A program made the translations under genes and the position numbers. The notes under the pieces are model-generated. The model was not told the DNA's origin. It made no database searches and was given only the letters and a program-made list of their open reading frames with translations. A stretch of DNA of 14,642 nucleotides from contig MU646388.1 of NCBI GenBank assembly GCA_026770585.1, forward strand, positions 881,117 to 895,758, in the 5' to 3' direction. This DNA comes from Baffinella frigidus. Its lineage: Eukaryota > Cryptophyceae > Cryptomonadales > Baffinellaceae. Shown piece by piece: positions 10,376 through 13,841 of the stretch. The first letter of the stretch is position 1; the number at the start of each line of letters is the position of its first letter.

Positions 10376-11253
10376 GCTCGCTCTTTCTCTCCCCCTCTTT
10401 GATCTGCGTTTAGGAAACCAGAAACCACCGTGTCAGCGTCTATCTCTTGTGGTTGTCTACGTTTGCAAGGACAGGTATTGATGAATATTTTCGGGGCAAC
10501 GAAAAGTACAGCTGTAGTTTGGGCGCAATAACATTTCGCGTGTACCTTAAAACACCTTAAAAGGAGGGAGCCTGAACCTTAACTTCATTTTTTTGACGTG
10601 GGGTGGACCGTTGTTTTCTTGGCAGGGGGCTCTCGGGGGGGCTATGGCTGCGCGAAAACCCAGCAATTGGAGCCATTTCTGGGTGCAACAACCTTTTCTT
10701 CACACCATAAAACACCTGAAAAGGTGGAAGCCTGAACCTTTCTCCATTTTTTCAGGGGGCTCTCGGTGGGGCGATGGCAGCGTTATCGTCGTGGAAGCTG
10801 CCTGACCAGATGACGATGCCCGCGGGTGTTGGGGAGGGGGCGATGGCTAGCATGACCTCGGCGCTTGGGGACATGAAGATGCCGTCTATGAAGTCGATGA
10901 TGAAGTGGGGCGCCGAGGATGACGAGGACGAGGACGATGGCGAAGGTCGCCTTATGCCGGGATCTCATGTGAAAACAACACCTTTAATTGATTTACTTGG
11001 ATTCAATCACAATTACTACACGTTTGCTTTAATATTACTAATAAAGATCGTTCTGTGTGGTAAATTCATTGAACCAAGTTTATAAATGGATGGCATCTTC
11101 ATGTCCCCAAGCGCCGAGGTCATGCTTGCCATCTTCATCTCCCCAATGAAGTCGATGATGCCGTGGGTCACCAACGAGGACGAGGGCGAAGGTCGCCTCA
11201 CGCCGGAGGAGATTGATAATTTATTGCCAAACAATCAGCGTCAGTGCCGCTGA
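295..11253 (+). CDS. Split gene, 19 exons, 5'-partial; unrecognised protein with two Cys-rich segments
   Basis: Proposed join: 295-329, 849-931, 1319-1394, 1879-1975, 2856-2903, 3508-3551, 3791-3844, 3989-4016, 5389-5452, 6003-6072, 6164-6235, 7295-7349, 8235-8287, 9004-9032, 9227-9277, 9895-9945, 10132-10213, 10756-10945, 11192-11253. Each exon follows AG (usually CAG) and precedes GT. All junction phases agree, giving 1244 nt: two leading bases of a split codon, then 413 codons and TGA. Most exons are strongly GC-ending at third positions (17 of 17 full codons in 8235-8287, 25 of 27 in 10132-10213), unlike the A/C-rich introns. No start codon is seen, so the 5' end lies outside. Seen features: cysteine clusters around 5389-5452 and 6164-6235, a beta-like stretch then a probable helix (VYVLDLAI, then ENTKEDIHRLVAAM), a Met-rich segment (MKMPSMKSMMKW), an acidic run and the C-terminus RLTPEEIDNLLPNNQRQCR. 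There is no signal peptide or clear membrane segment. The family is unknown; the paired Cys clusters could bind metal or be lipidated, which is inference. Short exons, especially 9004-9032 and 3989-4016, are individually less certain. Confidence 0.75.
330..848. other. Intron 1 contents
   Basis: 330-559 is non-repetitive and not clearly coding. 560-735 is a CCCTACA/CCCTAAA array. 736-840 is unique AT-richer sequence leading to the exon 2 acceptor. Confidence 0.5.
849..931 (+). CDS. Exon 2
   Basis: The acceptor is ctcgcag and the donor gtatcc. It reads GYNLGECLENRV, continues through VPFEMVLPRG and ends in ELRE plus AT of a split Ile codon. 23 of 27 full codons end in G or C. The two leftover bases match the single leading base of the next exon. 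Confidence 0.75.
936..1237. repeat. Diverged heptamer array of GAAACAC/GAGACAC type
   Basis: About 43 heptamers of CGAAACA, CGAGACA, CGAAAGG and related forms, keeping 7-bp spacing. Three heptamers make 21 nt, so the minus strand stays open as a 7-residue periodic frame (xFRVSGF). That is a repeat artefact, not a gene. Confidence 0.75.
1319..1394 (+). CDS. Exon 3
   Basis: The acceptor is aacgcag and the donor gtagcc. One leading base completes Ile, then LPGAPGFMGRVHKGDK and AMTNQPLML. 21 of 25 codons end in G or C, and it ends in phase 0. Flanking sequence is heptamer repeat, so the change in composition is sharp. Confidence 0.75.
1403..1858. repeat. CCCTAAA array with a 126-bp higher-order copy
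   Basis: Long exact runs of CCCTAAA alternate with variants. A distinctive variant series (AAATCGTAAACACTAAACC) at 1693 recurs diverged at 1819, exactly 18 heptamers later. The array lies in the intron between exons 3 and 4. Confidence 0.85.
1879..1975 (+). CDS. Exon 4
   Basis: The acceptor is cccctcag and the donor gtgtac. It reads LRMRVFREDSAAEIKAP, then TTSNFFWPTSRLSAK plus one base. Its last 42 bases and the donor GT recur as a 4-mismatch direct repeat at 2085-2128. Without splicing the frame stays open to a TAG near 2041. Confidence 0.75.
1978..2262. mobile_element. AT-rich palindromic/duplicated element after exon 4
   Basis: A left arm at 1979-2002 (ccacgctgtataatgtata) is inverted at about 2064-2083 (attatacagcgt) and again, diverged, near 2249-2262 (tatacaacgtggg). 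The block between is a roughly 150-bp tandem duplication that includes the end of exon 4. A MITE-like element or nested insertion is likely. Confidence 0.5.
2263..2511. other. Unique part of intron 4
   Basis: It contains a threefold ATTACTG tandem at about 2280-2302 and non-repetitive sequence. The minus strand is open over 2369-2515 but has no clear splice sites. Confidence 0.4.
2512..2668 (-). repeat. TTTAGGG array, opposite orientation
   Basis: Degenerate TTTAGGG/TGTAGGG heptamers on the + strand, reversed relative to the neighbouring arrays. They are followed at 2730-2850 by CCCCAAA/CCACAAA variants in the usual orientation. Confidence 0.8.
2856..2903 (+). CDS. Exon 5
   Basis: The acceptor is aaaccag and the donor gtgcga. 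Two leading bases complete Glu, then RAVTVEPTYSRLYES plus one base. The phase fits exons 4 and 6. A different frame is also open here (TRGDGRTYLLSALRI), so the phase match is the deciding evidence. Confidence 0.6.
2911..3373. repeat. CCCTACA array
   Basis: CCCTACA and CCTTCAC variants, with an insert of GAGTAGTGACC type recurring at about 2936, 2961, 3000 and 3032. The long open frame of TLHPTPY repeats here is only the heptamer read three times per seven codons. Confidence 0.85.
3508..3551 (+). CDS. Exon 6
   Basis: The acceptor is gaaacag and the donor gtgcga. Two leading bases complete Gly, then PGYLHEGEKGFMME, ending in phase 0. It lies just upstream of a CCCTAAA/CCCTGAA array that fills the next intron. 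Confidence 0.65.
3554..3778. repeat. CCCTAAA/CCCTGAA array in intron 6
   Basis: Near-exact telomere-type heptamers fill the intron between exons 6 and 7. Confidence 0.85.
3791..3844 (+). CDS. Exon 7
   Basis: The acceptor is ctctctctag, with a CT-rich tract, and the donor gtcacc. It reads LFDGGFRKVVDGKVVTEE, phase 0 at both ends, with 16 of 18 codons ending in G or C. Telomere-like repeats flank it on both sides. The donor context GAGGAG/GTCAC resembles the start of the next exon, as expected if a continuous exon was once split here. Confidence 0.75.
3853..3985. repeat. CCCTAAA array in intron 7
   Basis: Near-exact CCCTAAA repeats occupy almost all of the 144-nt intron between exons 7 and 8. 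Confidence 0.85.
3989..4016 (+). CDS. Exon 8 (copy 1 of a duplicated micro-exon)
   Basis: The acceptor is aaactag and the donor gtcccc. It reads VTVTTDAIP plus one base. The same 28 nt, with one synonymous change, recur at 4096-4123 with their own AG and GT. Either copy, but not both, keeps the reading frame. Confidence 0.6.
4096..4123 (+). CDS. Alternative copy of exon 8
   Basis: This is a duplicate of the 3989-4016 micro-exon, 107 bp downstream. It differs at one third position (ACG to ACT) and encodes the same VTVTTDAIP. It has AG before (gatgag) and GT after (gtcgtc). Its length is 1 mod 3, so including both copies would shift the frame. It is either a mutually exclusive exon or the one actually used. 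Confidence 0.45.
4233..4271 (+). repeat. Dispersed repeat R1, copy a
   Basis: The core is CATAGGCGGACACTGGAACT, then GGTTCTGCAG. A CTTTAGGTC motif lies upstream at about 4132. The same core occurs at 11371-11402 (minus), 13561-13597 (minus), 13976-14005 and 14343-14372. Confidence 0.7.
4296..4860. repeat. Mixed heptamer tracts around the first cassette
   Basis: 4296-4336 is TTTAGGG/TTGGGGT orientation. 4410-4725 is mostly unique. 4726-4770 is a homogenised variant, CGTAAAC, about six times in a row. 4785-4865 is CCCTGAA/CCCTAAA. Confidence 0.6.
4356..4404 (+). CDS. Alternative cysteine cassette exon, phase-equivalent to exon 9
   Basis: The acceptor is caccacag and the donor gtgtta. Read from the same phase as exon 9 it gives (G)KKTDSCFRKSPDCSK plus two bases. 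It shares the start (G)KK with exon 9 and has the same entry and exit phases, so it could replace exon 9 but not be joined to it. It could also be an old decayed copy. Confidence 0.4.
4869..5092 (+). pseudogene. Decayed cysteine cassette copies
   Basis: Successive CAG/TAG + GCAA starts occur at 4869, 4966 and 5073. The first reads GKRDGCMRQCKHIEI before gtaacc, with an exit phase that does not fit the gene. The second reads GKRGSCSSERRKKK and runs into A-rich sequence. The third hits TGA within five codons. They share the cassette start of exon 9, so I read them as degenerate duplicates. Confidence 0.4.
5161..5222 (+). pseudogene. Close but broken duplicate of exon 9
   Basis: After ctgcag the frame reads GKKARCLIALCRDLKPCPDC and then TAA. 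It aligns codon by codon with exon 9 through KK..xC...ALCR and the Cys pairs. The GAGTG/GT donor of exon 9 is replaced by TAATC, so it has no usable donor and ends in a stop. Confidence 0.5.
5235..5365. mobile_element. Palindromic MITE-like element
   Basis: Arms at 5263-5286 and 5307-5328 (aacgaaatttactacac and its complement) form a stem of about 20 bp. Weaker complementarity extends outward to AATTACC...GGCAATT. It is AT-rich against its surroundings and lies between two cassette copies. Confidence 0.6.
5389..5452 (+). CDS. Exon 9, cysteine-rich cassette
   Basis: The acceptor is accccag and the donor gtgtct. Two leading bases complete Gly, then KKAGCFFALCRNFWKCDCCE plus TG, completed to Trp by the next exon. 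18 of 20 codons end in G or C. The Cys/Trp/Phe pattern could be a small metal-binding or lipidated segment (inference). The most intact of a series of related cassettes. Confidence 0.7.
5464..5540. repeat. GTCAGTAAGACA-type tandem repeat, block 1
   Basis: Degenerate AGACAGTCAGTCGGTA units. Similar blocks at about 5618-5695 and 6084-6163 each precede a Cys-type segment, so the repeat moved together with the cassette. Confidence 0.65.
5536..5757 (+). pseudogene. Two partial 3' copies of the cysteine cassette
   Basis: Two segments (about 5541-5600 and 5697-5757) match the 3' half of exon 9, with the RxxWKxDCxxxCEW pattern. The first reads through a TAA in the Cys frame. The second keeps CWKFDCDFDCEWG but has GGG where a GT donor is needed. 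Each follows a GTCAGT-type repeat, so exon half and repeat were duplicated together. Confidence 0.45.
5618..5695. repeat. GTCAGTAAGACA-type tandem repeat, block 2
   Basis: Same unit as the block at 5464. It ends GGCAGTCATCTCAG just before the second partial cassette. Confidence 0.65.
5758..5970. repeat. CCCTAAA/CCCCAAA array
   Basis: Degenerate telomere-type heptamers between the last partial cassette and the exon 10 acceptor. Confidence 0.8.
6003..6072 (+). CDS. Exon 10
   Basis: The acceptor is cttccgcag, with a pyrimidine-rich tract, and the donor gtacaa. One leading base completes Trp, then RRFPFQKCNGEGTRVIVQP and LVVL, ending in phase 0. Confidence 0.7.
6084..6163. repeat. GTCAGTAAGACA-type tandem repeat, block 3
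   Basis: GGCAGTCAGGAA followed by AGACAGTCAGT units. The repeat itself supplies the acceptor AG of exon 11. Confidence 0.65.
6164..6235 (+). CDS. Exon 11, second cysteine-rich segment
   Basis: The acceptor is gagacag, inside a GTCAGT-type repeat, and the donor gtgcac. It reads SCAPCRCFRCPDWCV then EIGRCFEPG: six cysteines in 24 residues, phase 0 at both ends. With exon 9 this makes two Cys clusters about 45 residues apart. The exact acceptor is uncertain because the repeat offers several AGs. Confidence 0.6.
6240..6775. repeat. Diverged heptamer array of GAAACCC/GAGACCC type
   Basis: Heptamers such as GAAACCT, GAGACCC, GACACCA and GAATCCA in continuous register, like the block at 936-1237. 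Minus-strand open frames of FRVSGF type are periodic artefacts. 6776-6870 is unique. Confidence 0.75.
6874..7195. repeat. CTCTCCCT microsatellite
   Basis: A long CTCTCCCT/CTCT run, open in several frames on both strands purely because of its composition. 7205-7290 is a short stretch of CTACCCTACG and CCTCAAA variants. Confidence 0.9.
7295..7349 (+). CDS. Exon 12
   Basis: The acceptor is acctgcag and the donor gtgctt. It reads EPGVAATVTTTVLKKTQK plus one base. A 32-bp stretch across its donor (7333-7364) recurs without mismatch at 7495-7526. A second frame (TGGGSNSDYHCSQEDTE) is open, but phase 0 is required by exon 11. Confidence 0.6.
7350..7592. repeat. Exon 12 donor duplication
   Basis: The 32-bp segment 7333-7364 recurs exactly at 7495-7526. 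After the second copy the exon 12 frame stays open to about 7592 (GAFLRPLNQDVGGNHL...), but no clear donor follows. Confidence 0.6.
7593..7640. repeat. GA/GATA microsatellite
   Basis: (GA)n followed by three GATAGA units, in the intron between exons 12 and 13. Confidence 0.9.
7680..8228. repeat. Heptamer array with a 63-bp higher-order repeat
   Basis: Variant heptamers containing AACAATTAACGCT. The marker AACGCT (or AACACT) starts at 7795, 7851, 7914, 7984, 8047, 8110 and 8173: spacings 56, 63, 70, 63, 63 and 63, all multiples of seven. Confidence 0.8.
8235..8287 (+). CDS. Exon 13
   Basis: The acceptor is gacaacag and the donor gtattg. Two leading bases complete Val, then YSIMDKLPSWRLTITSK, ending in phase 0. 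All 17 full codons end in G or C, in contrast to the heptamer array just upstream. A diverged partial copy of its 3' end lies near 8565-8602. Confidence 0.75.
8321..8391. repeat. 15-bp tandem duplication and GA/GATA run
   Basis: GATCGCTTCCGATGC occurs twice in tandem from 8321 to about 8349. A GA/GATAGA run follows at 8350-8390. A related GATCACTTCCGATGC lies near 8522. Confidence 0.75.
8415..8477. mobile_element. Short palindromic element
   Basis: CTTAAGTCAA at the left is inverted as TTGACTTAAG at the right, with GAATGCA/TGCATTC inside. The TTGACTTAAG motif also occurs in the larger palindrome at 11800-11941. Confidence 0.6.
8655..8835. repeat. CCCTAAA array
   Basis: Degenerate telomere-type heptamers. 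Just after them, 8857-8881 holds a perfect 10-bp hairpin (ACAGATTACC/GGTAATCTGT). Confidence 0.8.
9004..9032 (+). CDS. Exon 14 (short)
   Basis: The acceptor is ttgagcag and the donor gtccac. It reads KALHHMPIA plus two bases; 8 of 9 full codons end in G or C. It fits phase 0 in and phase 2 out. An alternative candidate at 8850-8871 has the wrong exit phase and lies in a hairpin. Confidence 0.5.
9074..9197. repeat. 31-bp tandem repeat, four copies
   Basis: The unit CCCTAAAAGAGAGC + ACCCATCTTTTGTCAA starts at 9074, 9105, 9136 and 9166. Each copy begins with a telomere-like CCCTAAA or CCCTGAA. The array ends about 30 bp before the exon 15 acceptor. Confidence 0.8.
9227..9277 (+). CDS. Exon 15
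   Basis: The acceptor is ctttctcacag, with a good pyrimidine tract, and the donor gttcac. One leading base completes Ser, then FWTELPFVRVLASSVL plus two bases. A second frame (FLDRTSFRACACIQCFE) is also open, so the phase match to exons 14 and 16 decides. Confidence 0.55.
9278..9690. other. Unique part of intron 15, with a truncated R1 copy
   Basis: 9502-9529 matches the upstream part of repeat R1 (CAGGTCCTTTAGGTTCTTTC). TTGGTCATTTGACCAA near 9330 is a short perfect hairpin. No exon with suitable phases was found. Confidence 0.45.
9695..9890. repeat. CCCTAAA/CCCTACA array before exon 16
   Basis: Degenerate telomere-type heptamers reaching to the exon 16 acceptor. Confidence 0.8.
9895..9945 (+). 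CDS. Exon 16
   Basis: The acceptor is gcaacag and the donor gtgaac. One leading base completes Arg, then VYVLDLAIENTKEDIH plus two bases. 14 of 16 codons end in G or C. The pattern suggests a strand followed by an amphipathic helix. Confidence 0.8.
9948..10115. repeat. CCCTAAA array in intron 16
   Basis: Telomere-type heptamers fill most of the 186-nt intron between exons 16 and 17. Confidence 0.85.
10132..10213 (+). CDS. Exon 17
   Basis: The acceptor is aacacag and the donor gtctct, directly followed by a CT microsatellite. One leading base completes Arg, then LVAAMSAHQTCGVV and SFVGNVTEPKESK, phase 0. 25 of 27 codons end in G or C. Confidence 0.8.
10214..10400. repeat. CT microsatellite at the exon 17 donor
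   Basis: The donor GT is itself the first step of a CTCTCCCT run of nearly 190 bp. Long open frames of LSLSPS type in it are artefacts. Confidence 0.9.
10545..10780. repeat. Tandem duplication of the exon 18 acceptor region
   Basis: Copy 1 (about 10545-10655) and copy 2 (about 10685-10780) share AAAACACCT, AAGCCTGAACCTT, a T-run and CAGGGGGCTCTCGG. Copy 1 carries an extra GACGTGGGG...TTGGC segment. Copy 1 also ends in CAG, but its frame leads to a TGA at 10803-10805. Confidence 0.6.
10756..10945 (+). CDS. Exon 18, Met-rich and acidic
   Basis: The acceptor is attttttcag. It starts GALGGAMAALSSWKLPDQM, then a Met-rich stretch (SMTSALGDMKMPSMKSMMKW) and an acidic run (GAEDDEDEDDGEG). I place the donor at GAAG/gtcgcc because the same AAG/GTCGCC recurs at 11186-11197, where the frame runs to a natural stop. 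Unspliced, the frame continues through an inserted AT-rich palindrome to TAA at 11083-11085, giving a different, hydrophobic tail. The acceptor region is duplicated about 140 bp upstream. Confidence 0.65.
10842..11133. mobile_element. Inverted repeat and AT-rich palindrome within the terminal exon region
   Basis: Arms 10842-10883 and 11092-11133 are inverted copies matching at 41 of 42 positions. Between them lies an AT-rich hairpin (about 10985-11085, ATTTACTTGGATTCAAT against ATTGAACCAAG). The right arm is part of exon 18 copied in antisense. Confidence 0.7.
11192..11253 (+). CDS. Exon 19, terminal, with stop codon
   Basis: It reads on from the split Gly codon as RLTPEEIDNLLPNNQRQCR and TGA at 11251-11253. 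The preceding 46 nt (11146-11191) are a diverged copy of the end of exon 18, four codons shorter in the acidic tract. The acceptor would be ggcgaag, with a purine-rich tract, so the junction is inferred from the duplication rather than from a strong signal. Confidence 0.5.
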
Positions 11254-11710
11254 TGCTACGCAATGTGCCACTTACTGTACCCTTTGTCGGCCGCTCGTAC
11301 GAGCATTTTCCGGATGGATTCTAACTTCACCTCCTACCTCACGCCGGGACCGAACGAAAGCATGCCTTTTCTGCAGAACCAGTTCCAGTGTCCGCCTATG
11401 GTGGGAGTTGAAAGAACCTAAAGGACCTAAAAGGGATCAGGAGAACGTTTTCACCTGACTTCAGAACGCAGGGCAAAGTTTTTTGTACGAGGAAAGGACA
11501 CGCGTTTGTATTCAAAACTGGGATAATGTAAGGTTGAGGCTCCCTCCTTTTCGTAGGAATGAAACGACCATTTTTTTGGCAATGAAACGATATTTTCTTT
11601 CTCATTCTCAGTTCAGTCCTGGCGGTTTGGGAGACTGCCTACAAATTCTCCTTCTTGTGATGGTGGCCGCCCACACCACAAAAGTTGACCAATATTATTG
11701 CCCTGTGGCC
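11254..11710. other. 3' flank of the gene with an R1 copy
   Basis: No gene found. 11371-11440 holds repeat R1 on the minus strand, including AGTTCCAGTGTCCGCCTATG and AAGAACCTAAAGGACCTAAA. The remainder is unique, without a clear polyadenylation signal. Confidence 0.5.
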
Positions 11711-12085
11711 TAACGAGAATCCTAAACCATGAACCCTGAACCTTACACCCTACACTCTAAATCCTGCACCCTGTACCCTAAACCTTACACCCTACACTTA
11801 TCTCAGAAAGGGAGTTCTAAAATTCGTTTTCTTAATTTCCCCTTCAAATATGTCAACTTATTCTTTTCTCTACGCATAAGTTGACATATTTGAAGGGGAA
11901 TTGACTTAAGAAAAAGAGTTTTAGAACTGCGTTTCTGAGATGAACACCCTACATCCTACACCCTGAACCCTGAACCCTGAACCCTGAACCCTGAACCCTA
12001 AACCCTAAACCCCAAACCCCAAACCCCTAAACCCTAACCCATAAACCCTAAACCCTAAACTCGGAGCCCTAAACCCTAAACCTGG
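11711..12085. repeat. Telomere-like array split by a palindrome
   Basis: CCCTACA/CCCTAAA/CCCTGAA heptamers at 11720-11799 and 11942-12085 flank the element at 11800-11941. Confidence 0.8.
11800..11941. mobile_element. Near-perfect 142-bp palindromic MITE-like element
   Basis: It starts ATCTCAGAAA and ends TTTCTGAGAT. The two halves pair along about 65 bp (GAGTTCTAAAA, CCCCTTCAAATATGTCAACTT). The left arm lacks a GTCAA present in the right. It is inserted inside a telomere-like array. Confidence 0.8.
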
Positions 12086-12134
12086 AACCAGACTGAATCC
12101 CTCGAAGCTGGTGCCGTCAAGCGCCTCCAGTCCG

Positions 12135-12229
12135 CCGTCTAGACGGGCTTCGGATGGCATGGCGGTGCATCCGCCATGCCATGCCATGCCGAAAGAGAGA
12201 GCGAGCGAGAGAGAGAGAGAGAGCGAGAG

Positions 12230-12264
<35 letters not shown>

Positions 12265-12319
12265 GTGAGAGTGAGAGAGAGAGAGAGCTCCCCCGTGACA
12301 AGGTTCGCCGTCTAGACGG
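12135..12319. repeat. GA microsatellite flanked by a repeated palindrome
   Basis: CCGTCTAGACGG, a perfect 12-bp palindrome, occurs at 12135-12146 and 12308-12319. Between them lie a GGCATGGCGG/CCGCCATGCC hairpin and a GA/GC run (12191-12288). Confidence 0.75.
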
Positions 12320-12360
12320 ACACCAGCTCAGAGAGTCGGTCGAGTTGGTCCTCTCGCTCA

Positions 12361-12486
12361 TACTACAGGGTTACCTCACGCATAAGAAAGCGCCCCCCCC
12401 TAGGACCCTACTGTAGGCCTCTGCCTAGGGCCTATGGGGGTCCTAGGTGAGGAGCGCTTTCTTATGAGCGAGGTACCCCTGTAGCA
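12361..12486. mobile_element. Palindromic element, family A copy 1
   Basis: The left arm TACTACAGGGTTACCTC and CATAAGAAAGCG is inverted at the right end as CGCTTTCTTATG and GGTACCCCTGTAGCA. The interior is rich in CCTAGG. Confidence 0.75.
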
Positions 12487-12578
12487 CGGAGGTGCCCGCC
12501 GCAGGACGGCCGTTCCGAAAGGACCCCCTTCCAGCGTGAATGGCGTTGGCAGACAGCTGAGCTCAGCTTCTGCCGGAG

Positions 12579-12644
12579 ATGTGGGTGTTGTGGTCGGAGT
12601 TCCCCCTCCTACCCTCCTACTCATACTACCCACCCACCCACATG
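12579..12644. mobile_element. Short palindromic element, family C copy 1
   Basis: Ends ATGTGGGT and ACCCACAT; the interior CCTACCCTCCTACTC matches family C copy 2 at 13202-13269. Just upstream, 12555-12568 is a perfect 14-bp palindrome (AGCTGAGCTCAGCT). Confidence 0.55.
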
Positions 12645-12675
12645 AGATGGGGAGCGGTGCAATTTATATGCCATT

Positions 12676-12755
12676 CGCCTTAGGGTTTAGGGTGGAGGGT
12701 GAAGGGTTTAGGGTATAGGGTTCAGGTTTTTGGGTTTAGGGTTTAGTGTCCGTCA
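12676..12755 (-). repeat. TTTAGGG array, opposite orientation
   Basis: Degenerate TTTAGGG heptamers on the + strand, the reverse of most arrays in the window. Confidence 0.75.
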
Positions 12756-12830
12756 CAGCGTCCACACGAGAAGCTGTCAACGTTTCGAAGGTAGGATACC
12801 CTAGCCCTTCGAACTCCTCCTGAGAGAGGT

Positions 12831-12872
12831 AGGGTCTGCCACAGTGCATGCATGTGCCACTGTGACAGACCT
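12831..12872. repeat. Hairpin
   Basis: AGGGTCTGCCACAGTG pairs with CACTGTGACAGACCTT around a CATGCATGTGC loop. It abuts the family B element that follows. Confidence 0.65.
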
Positions 12873-12873
12873 T

Positions 12874-12980
12874 ATAACCCTTAAGTGGCGAGGCCGTCAA
12901 ATTTAACGGCCAAGATGTCCTAGGCAGGTCCTATGGCCCTACGGTAGGGCGTATGCGCCTACTCGCCACTTAAGGGATAT
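12874..12980. mobile_element. Palindromic element, family B copy 1
   Basis: CCCTTAAGTGGCGAG is inverted as CTCGCCACTTAAGGG. CAGACCTTATA on the left and CAGACCTTGTA on the right may be a target duplication. The interior GTCCTAGGCAGGTCCTA also occurs, inverted, in copy 2. Confidence 0.75.
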
Positions 12981-13201
12981 GCGCAGACCTTGTATGCGTG
13001 CCCCGGGACAGGTGGTATTTCGACAACACTGTTTTCGAGTGTCAGCCTGTAGAACCAAGGAGGGGCGCCGCGTTCGTTTCGTTAAACACTCACGCAACCT
13101 ATTACTGTCTCGTGTCGATTCGAAAGAGGTGGGAACCTCTTGGGATTCGAAGGGTCGCAAGTTCCCTAGGTATGGGGTCCGAGGCCTAGTGCCCCCGCGC
13201 C

Positions 13202-13269
13202 GTGCACGTGGGTAGTGATGTGGTCGAAGTTCCCAATCCTACCCTCCTACTCGCACTACCCACATGCAC
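13202..13269. mobile_element. Short palindromic element, family C copy 2
   Basis: GTGCACGTGGGTAGTG is inverted as CACTACCCACATGCAC. The interior shares TCCTACCCTCCTACTC with copy 1. The following CACCGCCATGCCACCCGAAGC matches, inverted, the hairpin near 12143-12163. Confidence 0.65.
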
Positions 13270-13355
13270 CGCCATGCCACCCGAAGCTCGATCCATCAAC
13301 TCCATTATTGCACAGACACTCGGGCTCAATCCGAAGAAGAAATTCCCGCAGCAAA

Positions 13356-13453
13356 CCTCGCTCATAGCCCCCCCCCCTCCCCCAAGAGCATAGGGCCCTA
13401 GGCATAGGCTACTAAACGGTCCTAGAGGGGGGCGGTTTTTAATGAGCGAGGGA
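13356..13453. mobile_element. Palindromic element, family A copy 2
   Basis: CCTCGCTCATAGCCCCCC pairs with GGGGCGGTTTTTAATGAGCG. It shares the CCTCGCTCATA end and CCTAGG-rich interior with copy 1 at 12361. Confidence 0.65.
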
Positions 13454-13560
13454 CCTATGAACATGCCACGTAGCGGCAAGTGATGACCCTACGGGGCGGG
13501 AATGGCCACCCCAGGGCCGCCCAGGAGGGCTTGATGCGATCCGAACGGAAGCAGGGCCTG

Positions 13561-13620
13561 TCTGCAGGATAAGTTCCAGTGTCCGCCTATGGTGGGAGTG
13601 AAGAGAGCCTAAAAGACCTG
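13561..13620 (-). repeat. Dispersed repeat R1, copy on minus strand
   Basis: TTCCAGTGTCCGCCTATGGT, then GGGAG and GCCTAAAAGACCT. Same order of parts as the 11371 copy. Confidence 0.7.
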
Positions 13621-13693
13621 ATGGGCACGATCGCACAAAAGTAGAGGGTTTCCGTGCGCTGGGTGGACCGTTACGATTGATTCTATCCACGGG

Positions 13694-13797
13694 AAAGAGA
13701 AAGAAAAGAAAAGAGAGATAGAGAGAAACGAGAGAGAGAGAAAACGAGAGAGAGAGAGAGCGCGCGAGTGTGTGTGTGCGTGTGAGAGAGAGAGAGC

Positions 13798-13841
<44 letters not shown>

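Noticed and set aside
11198-11230. FliM-like TPEEIDNLL motif
   Set aside because: A short helix-cap pattern at a eukaryotic C-terminus; nothing else resembles FliM.
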